Shown here: one piece after another, positions 1 to 8,186 of the stretch | Layout: each line of letters starts with the position of its first letter | Position numbering within the stretch: position 1 is the stretch's first letter | DNA from: Paenibacillus pini JCM 16418 | Lineage (GTDB): Bacteria > Bacillota > Bacilli > Paenibacillales > Paenibacillaceae | Direction: 5' to 3' | NCBI RefSeq assembly: GCF_000576305.1 | Contig: NZ_BAVZ01000012.1 | Span: 1 to 64,000 of the forward strand | Length of the DNA stretch: 64,000 nt | Position numbers and translations under genes: made by a program | Notes under the pieces: model-generated | What the model saw: the letters and a program-made list of their open reading frames with translations, nothing else | What the model was told of the DNA's origin: nothing | Databases searched by the model: none

Positions 1-189
1 TTGAATGGAGTTACAGGCGCGACTGGATTGAGTGGAGTCACCGGAGCTACTGGATTGAACGGAGTCACCGGAGCAACCGGATTGAATGGAGCCACAGGGG
101 CAACCGGGGTGAACGGAGTCACAGGGGCAACCGGGGTGAACGGAGTCACAGGAGCAACTGGACTGAATGGAGTCACTGGGGCCACCGGA
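1..189 (+). repeat. 27-bp tandem repeats encoding GXT collagen triplets
   Basis: Seven consecutive 27-bp units each encode nine residues (N/S-G-V/A-T-G-A-T-G-L/V). The units differ mainly at synonymous positions and at the last residue (Leu, Val or Thr). The array continues off the left edge of the window. Such arrays commonly change copy number by slippage. Confidence 0.9.
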
Positions 190-606
190 ACAAGTGCGAC
201 GTCTAACTCGATGTATGCCTCAAATACCTCAGGAGCTACGATTGTTGTCTTATTAGGAGGGACATCTGTTGCACTTCCTAACAATCAAATATTAGATGGA
301 TTCACTGTGGATGGTTCCAATACAACGTTTACAGTTCCAGTGAGTGGCCTGTACTATGTTACCTACAATTTGAACACAACAGCATCCTTACTTTCCAATA
401 CAAGAGTCTTGCTTAATGGTTCGACTCAGATTCCAGGTTCAGTACTTTCGCCTGCTTTAGCTGTGACCCAGTTCAATAATAGCTTTATGGTGAATTTGAC
501 CGCAGGTAATACGCTACAACTTCAGTTTTTCGGGGTTGTAGGCACGGTTGTAATTGTTGGGGGTGGTGCAACAGGTGCAGCCTTTAATATAATTCGTTTA
601 AGTTAA
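1..606 (+). CDS. Collagen-like repeat protein with BclA/C1q-like C-terminal domain (5' end outside window)
   Basis: The visible part opens with seven nine-residue Gly-X-Y units of the type NGVTGATGL (about residues 1-63). A roughly 135-residue, Gly/Val/Thr/Asn-rich globular region follows, resembling the C1q/TNF-like jelly-roll tail of exosporium glycoproteins such as BclA. These proteins form trimeric collagen-like filaments on the spore or cell surface, and the Thr residues of the GXT triplets are usual O-glycosylation sites. The frame is open to base 1, so the N-terminus and probably more repeats lie upstream; the TTG at base 1 is unlikely to be the start. Two glycosyltransferase genes near 33-35 kb could be functionally related (inference). 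The family is clear; the exact role is not. Confidence 0.85.
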   Translation: MNGVTGATGLSGVTGATGLNGVTGATGLNGATGATGVNGVTGATGVNGVTGATGLNGVTGATGTSATSNSMYASNTSGATIVVLLGGTSVALPNNQILDGFTVDGSNTTFTVPVSGLYYVTYNLNTTASLLSNTRVLLNGSTQIPGSVLSPALAVTQFNNSFMVNLTAGNTLQLQFFGVVGTVVIVGGGATGAAFNIIRLS

Positions 607-620
607 TTCATATAAAATTT

Positions 621-661
621 AACTATTCCGCAAGTTGTTGAGATAATTTGTGGAATAGTTA
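621..661 (+). terminator. Possible hairpin terminator after the collagen-like gene
   Basis: Complementary arms AACTATTCC and GGAATAGTT flank a loop of about 20 bases, starting some 15 bases after the stop codon. There is no good T-run after the stem, so efficient intrinsic termination is uncertain. Confidence 0.5.
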
Positions 662-906
662 ATGCCCAAAAATTTGATCTTAAACCTAAAAATTGAGGCG
701 AATGATTTGAAAAAAGAAGTATAATACCATAACTAACGTGATTGGAGACGACTGAATTTGGTTTTCTCCTTTCACTACATTGAAGACATTCATATATGAA
801 TGAAAATCCTATATTAGATTTGGACATGGGATATAGATATAAAAAGAGAATCCAAATGAGGAGAGTCATCATTTTTAATGCTAATTATGTATGTCTTCTC
901 TAATAA
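662..906. other. Intergenic stretch with no recognised gene
   Basis: I see no reading frame with a ribosome site and family resemblance here. A GAGGAG around 857-862 and an ATG at 878 may be the remains of the start of the broken gene that follows, in a different frame from its surviving part. Confidence 0.4.
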
Positions 907-1212
907 AATCCTTTAGTATCAGCCAGCTGGGCTTATCGTTTCGTAGTTTATTCAGGTGATATTTACGTAATAACCGATGGTCGCATCCAAGAAAATAACA
1001 TTGATCAGAAGATTGGTAAAGTCACGTTATATTCGGATCAGGAAGGAACGTATTATGGTAATTTCTCTAACAGCTAACCGAAGGGAACTACAGGATATTA
1101 CTCTATTAAAGGTGTAAGTGAGAGTAAAGAAATTGCTGTTGAGGCATCGAAAGGAATATATATCAAAGCTACATACCAAGGACACTATGAATCTAGTGAA
1201 GCGCCACAATAG
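907..1212 (+). pseudogene. Remnant of a small protein gene with an in-frame stop
   Basis: One frame reads as protein throughout (WAYRFVVYSGDIYVITDGR ... KIGKVTLYSDQEGTYYGNF ... GYYSIKGVSESKEIAVEA ... ATYQGHYESSEAPQ) and ends at a TAG at 1210-1212. It is interrupted by TAA at 1075-1077, between NFSNS and PKGTTGYYSIKG. Tyr (TAC or TAT) would fit there, so one substitution could explain the stop. There is no start codon with a ribosome site in this frame. The composition resembles small hypothetical proteins of Bacillus and Paenibacillus that I cannot assign to a function. Unlike the other broken genes in this window, the lesion is a nonsense change, not an indel. Confidence 0.6.
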
Positions 1213-1241
1213 TTAATCTGGATCTTCTGTAATACGTTACC

Positions 1242-2750
1242 TTATGATTTGCGTATCCCGGGACCTTGATCCACAGGCTTAGCATACTTTACAGTGTTGT
1301 TTCGGATTAGGCGAAGTAGGTGCCTATGAAAGGCATACATGACCCATAAATGTACCTTAGCTTGTGTGTATTTGTAGAGAAACCATGGCAACGATGGCAT
1401 ATATTCATGAATGGCGACCACGCATTCGCGAGTGCCCGGTATTTGCATAAATTCAAGTCTACCTCGATGAGCTTCTTTGGCCTTGGCAAAAGAGCCTCCC
1501 GTGATGCGGTAAATAGCATGTGCAGGTCTGCTTGTTGCGCGTGAATATGTCAGTTCTAGTAAAGGCCTGCGGCTGAATAGGAGATATACACGAGTAACTC
1601 CATTGGTCTGCGTTTCTGTTCGAATTAATGGTTTGGCGAAGCTTGGAAGCCAATTGAAATAATATCCTGCTGCCCACTGTGCATCTTTACCTTCGGGCAA
1701 ATGGATTCTTTGAACGGAACGAACATCCGCTTTCATGGCGCGTTTCATGGCCTTGAGTGGATGTGGAAGATAACCTTTTTCCTGTTTACGAGACTTCTGT
1801 GCCTCAATCTTTCGCTGTTCTTCCTCTAAAGCAGTGCGTGCGGCCTCCTCGTACGTCATTTCTCCCTCACTGATTCCCTCTACCAGATGTCTGTTCTGAG
1901 CTACCATCGGATGTGCGAGACTCTCGATTAGAGGATAGGCCATTTCCTTCGGTGTGCCCGTAATCAGCGTGACCCATAGCCTGGACAGTTTAATGGTTAG
2001 AAAAGGAACATTAATAAACCTTCTCTTTTTATGCATAATGTCTGCTGTGCGTTGCATCATCTCCTTATACGACATGACATCAGGTCCACCTACATCAACG
2101 GATTGACTAAATACACGTTCATTCCCAATACACTTCGTTAATGCTTCCAGAACATCAGATAGCGCGATTGGATGCGTTTTGGTGCGCGTCCAAGTTGGCA
2201 AAATCATCAAAGGCAGCCTGCGAACGAGCTTGGCGAGAATGGGGAAAGACGAGCCTTCAGGACCTACAATAAGTCCGGCACGAATCGTGGTAACGGGTAC
2301 ACCAAATGAAGCGAGCGTTTCTTCTACCTCTAGACGGCTGCGGAGGTGACGAGACAGTTCATCTTTTGTGGTGTGGGGTGGAATAATGCCACTTAAATAA
2401 ATGATCTGTTTAACCCCATTTTGATATGCCGCTCTTGCAAAATGCTCTGCCAAAATGACATCCATGTCCTCGAATGTACCTTGCGTTAATTTAGCCGAAG
2501 GTAGCATGGAGTGAATGAGATAGATAGCATAATCAGCATCTTTTAAACCCTGCACAGCATCTTCTAGTGAAAAGAAATCACATGAGCGCCATTCAACGTC
2601 ATTGGTACTTTCATGCTTGCTGCCATTGCGAGACAAAGCGATCATATCCGCATGATCGGTTAACTTTTCTAAAAGATTATGTCCGATATAGCCAGTGGCT
2701 CCGGTCAATGCGATTTTCGGCCGCCTTGTCACTGTGCTTGACTCATTCAT
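1242..2750 (-). CDS. Atypical SDR-family NAD(P)-binding protein with C-terminal extension
   Basis: The 502-residue product begins with a Rossmann fold: the dinucleotide-binding motif TGATGYIG lies at about residues 17-24. An extended-SDR/NmrA-like region runs to about residue 290 and includes a YLSGI strand. The remaining 200 residues, with sequences such as YYFNWLPSF and LPWFLYKYTQAKVHLW, resemble the DUF2867-like domain that follows such folds in other bacteria. It is probably a cytoplasmic oxidoreductase or NAD(P)-binding regulator; the substrate is unknown. The start at 2750 is preferred over an upstream in-frame ATG at 2783 because GGGGAGG lies seven bases before it. The gene is monocistronic and divergent from peptidase E. 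Confidence 0.75.
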   Translation of the reverse strand: MNESSTVTRRPKIALTGATGYIGHNLLEKLTDHADMIALSRNGSKHESTNDVEWRSCDFFSLEDAVQGLKDADYAIYLIHSMLPSAKLTQGTFEDMDVILAEHFARAAYQNGVKQIIYLSGIIPPHTTKDELSRHLRSRLEVEETLASFGVPVTTIRAGLIVGPEGSSFPILAKLVRRLPLMILPTWTRTKTHPIALSDVLEALTKCIGNERVFSQSVDVGGPDVMSYKEMMQRTADIMHKKRRFINVPFLTIKLSRLWVTLITGTPKEMAYPLIESLAHPMVAQNRHLVEGISEGEMTYEEAARTALEEEQRKIEAQKSRKQEKGYLPHPLKAMKRAMKADVRSVQRIHLPEGKDAQWAAGYYFNWLPSFAKPLIRTETQTNGVTRVYLLFSRRPLLELTYSRATSRPAHAIYRITGGSFAKAKEAHRGRLEFMQIPGTRECVVAIHEYMPSLPWFLYKYTQAKVHLWVMYAFHRHLLRLIRNNTVKYAKPVDQGPGIRKS

Positions 2751-2895
2751 TGTTGTTCCTCCCCTGATACGTATCCTATTCAACTCCTATACCCTGATTC
2801 ATAACAAGTTTAACGTCTACCCGTCTAATATGCAGATTGGAATTATGTATAACTACCATTATGATATTAGTAAATCATGACTGGAGTTGATAGAT

Positions 2896-3594
2896 ATGAA
2901 ACAGATTATCGCTATGGGTGGCGGAGGATTCTCAATGGAACCGGATAACCCGCTGTTGGATCAATATATATTGAAGCAATCTAGTCAAAAACAGCCGAAG
3001 GTATGTTTCATTCCTACTGCAAGTGGAGATGCCGAAGGATACATAGAAGGATTCTATCAAGCATTTGAGAAGCATAGCTGTGTTCCTTCTCATCTATCCT
3101 TGTTCAATTTGCCTACAGCTGACTTGGAAGATTATATATTGGATAAAGATATCATATATGTTGGCGGTGGAAATACGACAAGTCTACTAGCGTTATGGAG
3201 ACATTGGGAATTAGATAAGTATTTGCAAAAAGCATGGGAGCAGGGAGTCATTTTGTCTGGCTTGAGTGCAGGTTCACTTTGTTGGTTTGAAGAAGGGGTC
3301 AGCGATTGTATTCCGGGACAGTCTGTAGTCATTAATGGACTAGGATTAGTAAAGGGTAGCCATAGTCCGCATTACGATAATGATCCCATGTATAGAAGAG
3401 AATACCATCGTCTCTTACTAGAAGGACAAATTTGTAGTGGAATCGCAGCTAGTGATGGCGTTGCGATCCATTATATTGATGATCATATTCAAAAGATCGT
3501 AAGCTCACGGCCAGATGCTAGAGCATATGAGGTGGAATGTATACATGGGGAGATTCGTGAAACTCCAGTCATTCCTTTCTACTTGGGAGATTAA
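2896..3594 (+). CDS. Peptidase E-like serine peptidase (family S51)
   Basis: The 232-residue protein has the S51 layout: an early GGGGFSM strand-loop, VGGGNTTSLL at about residues 91-100, and the nucleophile elbow GLSAGS with the putative catalytic Ser near residue 124. GSHSPHYD further on supplies the expected His. Family members are cytoplasmic and include Asp-dipeptidases and cyanophycinase-like enzymes, so substrate is uncertain. The ATG at 2896 is chosen over a TTG at 2887 because GGAG sits about ten bases upstream. The amidase begins 32 bases downstream on the same strand, so the two are probably co-transcribed and may act on related amide substrates (inference). Confidence 0.85.
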   Translation: MKQIIAMGGGGFSMEPDNPLLDQYILKQSSQKQPKVCFIPTASGDAEGYIEGFYQAFEKHSCVPSHLSLFNLPTADLEDYILDKDIIYVGGGNTTSLLALWRHWELDKYLQKAWEQGVILSGLSAGSLCWFEEGVSDCIPGQSVVINGLGLVKGSHSPHYDNDPMYRREYHRLLLEGQICSGIAASDGVAIHYIDDHIQKIVSSRPDARAYEVECIHGEIRETPVIPFYLGD

Positions 3595-3626
3595 TATTTT
3601 TTCACGAAGAGGAGGTCTAGCTCATC

Positions 3627-5113
3627 ATGGTAAATAAACAAAATTTGAATGAATGGATCATCGAGGCAGATATTAGCAGGATGCAGGCCGCTATGGTCGC
3701 GGGCCATATACGCTCGGAGGATTTAGTAGAAGTATATTTAGAGAGAATTTGTAGGTATGACGACAAGCTGAAATCCATCATTGAAGTGAACCCCGAAGCC
3801 ATTGAAATTGCTAAATCACTGGATCAAGAACGTCAGAAGCGTGGAACTAGGGGTCCGTTACATGGCATTCCAATCATCCTTAAAGATAATATTGATACAC
3901 ATGATAAGATGCACACCAGCGCAGGAGCACTTGCTCTTCAAGATAACTTGGCAGCTCAGGACGCATGGGTTGCTAGCAAACTTAGGGCAGCAGGCGCAAT
4001 ACTTCTGGGAAAAGCGAACATGTCGGAATGGGCTAACTTTATGTCGAATTCGATGTGGGCAGGTTACAGCACAAGAGGTGGGCTTTGCCTCAATCCGTAT
4101 GGCCCGGGAGATTTTTTGTGGGAGGGTCGAGCTCGGGTTCGGCGTCTGCCGTCGCTGCCAACTTGGCGGCGGCTGCTATAGGAACCGAAACATCAGGCTC
4201 CATTATTAGTCCGGCAAGTCAGAATAGCGTTGTGGGCATTAAGCCTACACATGGTTTAATTAGCCGTCAAGGCATTATTCCGATTACGCATAGTCAGGAT
4301 ACGGCGGGGCCGATCACGAGATCGGTGGCAGATGCCGCCATCATTCTAGGGGTGCTGACAGGTGTGGATTCTCGTGATGAAGTTACTTTAAAAAGTGAGG
4401 GGCAATTTTGTAAAGACTATACGCCATTTCTAGACAGTCATGCACTCAAACATACTCGGATTGGTATTCCGCGCTATTATTATAAAGATTTAGACCCAGA
4501 TAGGCTCAGCGTGATTGAAGCGGCCATTCAAGTGGTCAAAGATCAGGGAGCTACGGTTATTGATCCAGTAGAGATCGGGACAGAGCAGATAGCATGGAAC
4601 TGGCATGTATTATTGTATGAATTTAAAAAGGGTGTCAATGATTATCTCGGCAAATTACCGGATCATATACCTGTACATTCTTTACAGGAAGTCATTGCCT
4701 TTAACATTGAACACTCTGAATCTTGCTTAAAATATGGACAGGACGTGCTTGTCCAAGCTGAGAAGACCAGTGGAACACTGACGGAACCTGCATATCTGGA
4801 CAGCCTACGTATGAACCATGAGCTAGCGCGTGACCAAGGACTTGAAGCTGTGATGAAGCTGCATCAACTTGATGCGCTGATGTTTCTCGGGGACGAGGAT
4901 GTGAATGATCTAGCTTCCAGAGCGGGTTTTCCAGTCGTTACGGTTCCGGGGGGATATGCGTTAGATGGCGTAATCGCAAGTGGCGGCTATAATACAAAAG
5001 GACCACAGGGTATTTCATTTGCAGGTATAGCCTTCAGTGAACCGACGTTGATCAAAATAGCTTATAGTTATGAGCAAGCAACCAAACATCGTTTGCCGCC
5101 GATTATGGAATAG
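3627..5113 (+). pseudogene. Amidase (GatA/AS family), frameshifted
   Basis: The two halves together form one 495-residue amidase-signature enzyme. The 5' part contains the catalytic-Lys motif ILKDNID (Lys about residue 86) and reads to NPYGPG; the 3' part resumes at FFVGGSSSGSASA with GTETSGSI, which supply the cis-Ser and Ser of the Ser-cisSer-Lys triad. The frame changes in a run of six T at 4112-4117. Seven T would give NPYGPGDFFVGGSSSG, the normal family sequence. So this is either a one-base sequence error or a recent null allele. AGGAGG precedes the ATG. It would hydrolyse amides in the cytoplasm; substrate unknown. It lies directly behind peptidase E. Confidence 0.85.
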
Positions 5114-5126
5114 AGCAAAGCAAGTT

Positions 5127-5160
5127 GAAGAGGGGCTAATATTAGCCACCTCTTCTTTTT
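5127..5160. terminator. Bidirectional terminator
   Basis: An almost perfect stem (GAAGAGGGGCTAAT pairing with ATTAGCCACCTCTTC, one mismatch) is followed by a T-run on the plus strand. It sits between the amidase and the convergent small gene at 5165-5437 and can serve both. Confidence 0.85.
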
Positions 5161-5164
5161 TATA

Positions 5165-5437
5165 TCAGGAATAGAGGGGAAGCTGCTTCGCCCAAGACAT
5201 GACCTGTAAATCTTTTCTGCGAAACAGATAACTAGGGAAGCGATCCGAAGGCCATCTTTTGCAAAAGTTAGTTCCAACAGAGCTGCCGATCATGGCAATC
5301 AAGTCATGCCCATTTATCGTTTTAAGGCCTGCATATAGGGCAGAACTAAATAAAATTTCGAATATCAGAAATTTTCTCATATCCGCACGGGTGACAATCC
5401 AAATGGTGAATTCTTCCGATTTATAACGACTTCGCAC
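5165..5437 (-). CDS. Small hypothetical protein, 90 residues
   Basis: I do not recognise the family. The product is basic (N-terminus MRSRYKSEEF), with a moderately hydrophobic stretch FLIFEILFSSALYAGL around residues 23-38 and a Cys in NFCKRW. The gene starts with GTG, with GGAGG seven bases upstream, and ends at a shared terminator. Those expression signals are the main reason to call it real. Confidence 0.6.
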   Translation of the reverse strand: MRSRYKSEEFTIWIVTRADMRKFLIFEILFSSALYAGLKTINGHDLIAMIGSSVGTNFCKRWPSDRFPSYLFRRKDLQVMSWAKQLPLYS

Positions 5438-5487
5438 AAAGGTTCCTCCATATTAAAGAATAATTAATGTCTATGGAGGTGTGAAGT

Positions 5488-5547
5488 TTGTTATTCGTCT
5501 GGGATAAGCTCTTTCAACAATTTCCCAAGGATCTATTTGAGAAATAA
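5488..5547 (+). CDS. Possible 19-residue micro-ORF
   Basis: A TTG at 5488 follows GGAGG at a plausible distance and opens a frame encoding LLFVWDKLFQQFPKDLFEK before TAA. It may be a leader peptide, a truncated gene start, or chance. Nothing else supports it. Confidence 0.2.
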   Translation: MLFVWDKLFQQFPKDLFEK

Positions 5548-5624
5548 CCAACTTTTATCGAAAAATATCGTATGTTGTATATAGCAGGCTTATAATGGGG
5601 TACATATGTTTGAAGGTTGTTTAG

Positions 5625-7094
5625 ATGAAGGGAACGAAATGGATGAATCGCCGAGAGAAGTATGTCACGCAGTTGTTAAATATTCCTGCAAGTCTTAGAC
5701 AGAAGAAAATTGCATGGGCGGCAGCCTTGTTTATATTCTTGGCTACCGTTGCAGTCTTACCGTTTGGAACCCGGATGCTTCCTGAAGTGAAGCCCTTTCT
5801 TCCGATGTTTGTCTCGTGGTTTATTTTTGGTGATCTAATGACATCGTATTTACTATTTATCCAATATCGTGCTTCGAAATCCATACCCCAACTGGTACTT
5901 GCTTGTAGTTATTTATTTACCGGATTTATTATTATTCCGCATATTTTAACCTTTCCGGGCGTGTTCTCTGACACAGGTCTGATCGGAGCGGGGGATCAAA
6001 GTGCTGTATGGCTGTGGGTGTTCTGGCATGGTGGATTTCCGGCAGGGGTAATGCTATATCTGTTGTCGGACGTATTTTTTACGAAGTCGATTAAGCCACA
6101 GATGATTTTTAGATTCGGAGTGTATGGGGTTGGCATTACCGTGGCTGTTCTGGCAACGATCTATGTGCTTGTAACTCTGGGTAACGATCTACTGCCGAGA
6201 ATCATTCAAAAAGGGAACTACCGAATTCTAATAACCTCGGGCGTAGGTCCTGTAGTTTGGCTACTAAATTTATTAGCTCTATTCTTAATGATCCGTATAC
6301 ATAAAGCAAGAGATGTGCTTAATTTATGGCTTACTGTAGCAGTATTTGCTTCCTTACTTGATGTAACCTTAACTTTATTTGCTGGGGAAAGGTATAGTTT
6401 AGGCTGGTATGTGGCTAGAGTGAATTCGCTCGTGGCTACTACGGCGGTGATTTTCTCTATTTCCTATGAAATCAATCGTCTATACGTTCGACTTGCAGAT
6501 CAGCAGGATCAGTTGGTGGATTCTCAGGCAAGATTAACGCGGGTGAACGACCAGCTCATGTTATTATCTAGTCTGGATGGTTTGACGGGTATCGCAAATC
6601 GCAGACATTTTGATGAACGTTTGCTGCAAGAGTTGGAACTGGCTGGTATAAGAAAAAGCCCCCTTTCACTCCTTATGCTCGATGTCGACCATTTCAAAGC
6701 CTACAATGATTATTATGGTCATCTTGGTGGAGATGCTGTATTGCAGCGTGTAGCTCAGTCTATTCATTCAGCAGTTGAATTGGTCGGAGGCATGGTAGCT
6801 CGTTACGGGGGAGAAGAGTTTGCCGTTATTTTACCAGGCAAGGACCACAGAGAAGCATTAAACATGGCAGAGCAAATCCGCCGAATGGTTGAGGGACAGC
6901 ATATTCCGCATGCAGCTTCTAAGGGAAGTCCTTGGATTACAATTAGTGTAGGTGGATACACCATGGATCGAGATGAATCACGAACAGAAATGACGGCCAA
7001 TCTCATGATTACACTTGCGGACCAAGCGCTTTATCAGGCAAAGGAAGGCGGTAGAAACCGTACCATGGTTAATGATATTCTGGTAGCTGTCTAG
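5625..7094 (+). CDS. MASE4-type membrane sensor diguanylate cyclase (GGDEF)
   Basis: The 489-residue protein has an N-terminal membrane region of about eight helices (residues 25-285) with MASE4-like features such as LTFPGVF and AVWLWVFWHGGFP. A short linker and a GGDEF domain (about residues 320-480) follow. The active-site motif is RYGGEEF, with GGEEF near residues 395-399, so cyclic-di-GMP synthesis is expected. The inhibitory I-site RxxD normally found just before it is missing (LVGG instead), so product feedback is probably absent. Two starts are plausible: ATG 5625, or ATG 5640 with AAGGG six bases upstream. The HD-GYP protein at 42.2 kb is a potential opposing enzyme. Confidence 0.9.
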   Translation: MKGTKWMNRREKYVTQLLNIPASLRQKKIAWAAALFIFLATVAVLPFGTRMLPEVKPFLPMFVSWFIFGDLMTSYLLFIQYRASKSIPQLVLACSYLFTGFIIIPHILTFPGVFSDTGLIGAGDQSAVWLWVFWHGGFPAGVMLYLLSDVFFTKSIKPQMIFRFGVYGVGITVAVLATIYVLVTLGNDLLPRIIQKGNYRILITSGVGPVVWLLNLLALFLMIRIHKARDVLNLWLTVAVFASLLDVTLTLFAGERYSLGWYVARVNSLVATTAVIFSISYEINRLYVRLADQQDQLVDSQARLTRVNDQLMLLSSLDGLTGIANRRHFDERLLQELELAGIRKSPLSLLMLDVDHFKAYNDYYGHLGGDAVLQRVAQSIHSAVELVGGMVARYGGEEFAVILPGKDHREALNMAEQIRRMVEGQHIPHAASKGSPWITISVGGYTMDRDESRTEMTANLMITLADQALYQAKEGGRNRTMVNDILVAV

Positions 7095-7132
7095 CTGTCA
7101 GACTCGCAAACAACAGATCAGCAATATATAAA

Positions 7133-7167
7133 AAAAACCGCCTTCGTAACCTACAGAAGCGGTTTTT
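7133..7167. terminator. Bidirectional terminator
   Basis: AAAAACCGCCTTC pairs with GAAGCGGTTTTT around a short loop, with A and T runs on either side. It lies between the diguanylate cyclase gene and the convergent ccdC-like gene. Confidence 0.85.
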
Positions 7168-7175
7168 CCTATTAT

Positions 7176-7718
7176 TTAATCTTTTTTATTTCTCGAGGAT
7201 AAGGAATTCTTCTTGGTTTCCTCTTCCTGTGAAACCAAGCCCTCCGCAGCAAACTTATAATACTGCTTTAGCATATACAGTCGCCAGCGGGTAATCATAC
7301 CGAAAGCTAGTAAGAAGAACAGAGCTCCGGTTTGAGGCAGAGACACGTATTCCTCGATCACCTGATGGAGTAGCATACGCACAGCTAAAAGAACAAATAG
7401 GATCACTATAAAGCTCTTTGAGCGTTGTGCAAATACCTTTCCCTCAACAAATTCAAACTTCGTACTGCGAATAAGGGGATATGAAAATAATAACCAACCG
7501 ACCAAAAAAGCGGCGAGTGCCCACAGCATGGGTACCCGTACAGCAGGTACCACAAACATTAGAAAACCTGTGGACATACCGAGCGGTGGAATCAGAATTT
7601 TTTTGATGGTAACAGGCCGATGACTTGCTTTTAACCGAATAAATATGGTCAATAGAGCCAAGACGAGGGTCCCTACGGTGGTTCCGATTTGCAAATATAA
7701 GGGACTGATATGAGGCAC
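7176..7718 (-). CDS. CcdC-like membrane protein (DUF1453)
   Basis: The 180-residue integral membrane protein has four or five hydrophobic helices and ends in a charged cytoplasmic tail. The pattern (IFIRLKASHRPVTIKKILIPPLGMSTGF early, MITRWRLYMLKQY late) matches CcdC/YneJ of Bacillus, which is encoded near cytochrome c maturation genes in that genus. The biochemical role is not established, and no cytochrome genes are nearby here. The start is GTG with AGGAG nine bases upstream. Confidence 0.8.
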   Translation of the reverse strand: MPHISPLYLQIGTTVGTLVLALLTIFIRLKASHRPVTIKKILIPPLGMSTGFLMFVVPAVRVPMLWALAAFLVGWLLFSYPLIRSTKFEFVEGKVFAQRSKSFIVILFVLLAVRMLLHQVIEEYVSLPQTGALFFLLAFGMITRWRLYMLKQYYKFAAEGLVSQEEETKKNSLSSRNKKD

Positions 7719-7844
7719 GTTTCAAGACTCCTCTCTTCAATGTAATTAATCACATGTAACTATATTATATCACACAAAGGTCGATGTAAACTTGAATGTC
7801 ATATGACATCTTTACCTGAAGAGGAGGTACATATTCTCTGTTGT

Positions 7845-8009
7845 TTAGGATAGCTTCAAACCGTGTAGAAACATGCGAAGTGTATAGGCTAAACTTTCAT
7901 TAAGATCCAGTTGCATACGAAAGCCGTGGTTTTGTTCAAGAGATGCAAATCCATGAAGAAGACTTCGTAGTCCATGTACGGTGTGCAGTGTGTGTTGTTC
8001 TTCCGAAAC
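7845..8009 (-). pseudogene. C-terminal remnant of a TetR-family regulator
   Basis: Fifty-four codons ending in TAA encode EEQHTLHTVHGLRSLLHGFA, then SLEQNHGF and LDLNESLAYTLRMFLHGLK. That is the conserved end of the TetR_C_33/WHG ligand-binding domain. Upstream the frame meets a stop in an A/T-rich tract within a few codons, and the DNA-binding half is absent. This is a 5'-truncated relic with no start. No regulated partner can be assigned. Confidence 0.75.
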
Positions 8010-8099
8010 TTTTTTTATTTATTTTTTGCAATAAATCATTAATTGGGTTGTGTTTATTAACTTTAAACCTCCTATATTAGTGAAGGCGTGAACAAAAAA

Positions 8100-8145
8100 G
8101 AATTGTATTGGACTTGGAAAGGGGTCTACTACAATTCTTCACTTT
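8100..8145 (+). other. Inverted repeat upstream of the DUF4127 gene
   Basis: AGAATTGTA and TACAATTCT form complementary arms around a loop of about 20 bases, some 50 bases before the DUF4127 start. It could be a terminator-like or operator structure; function is unknown. Confidence 0.35.
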
Positions 8146-8186
8146 CCTTTTGTATATGGCCTATCTAAATATAAGGGGCTTTTTAT

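Noticed and set aside
603..872. 89-codon minus-strand frame after the collagen-like gene
   Set aside because: No ribosome site, overlaps the terminator hairpin, and the composition is not protein-like.
3132..3332. Minus-strand frame within the peptidase E gene
   Set aside because: Shadow of a well-supported gene on the other strand with no expression signals.
4055..5113. The 3' amidase frame as an independent gene starting at 4055
   Set aside because: It begins in the middle of the amidase signature with no ribosome site; one base restores a single gene.
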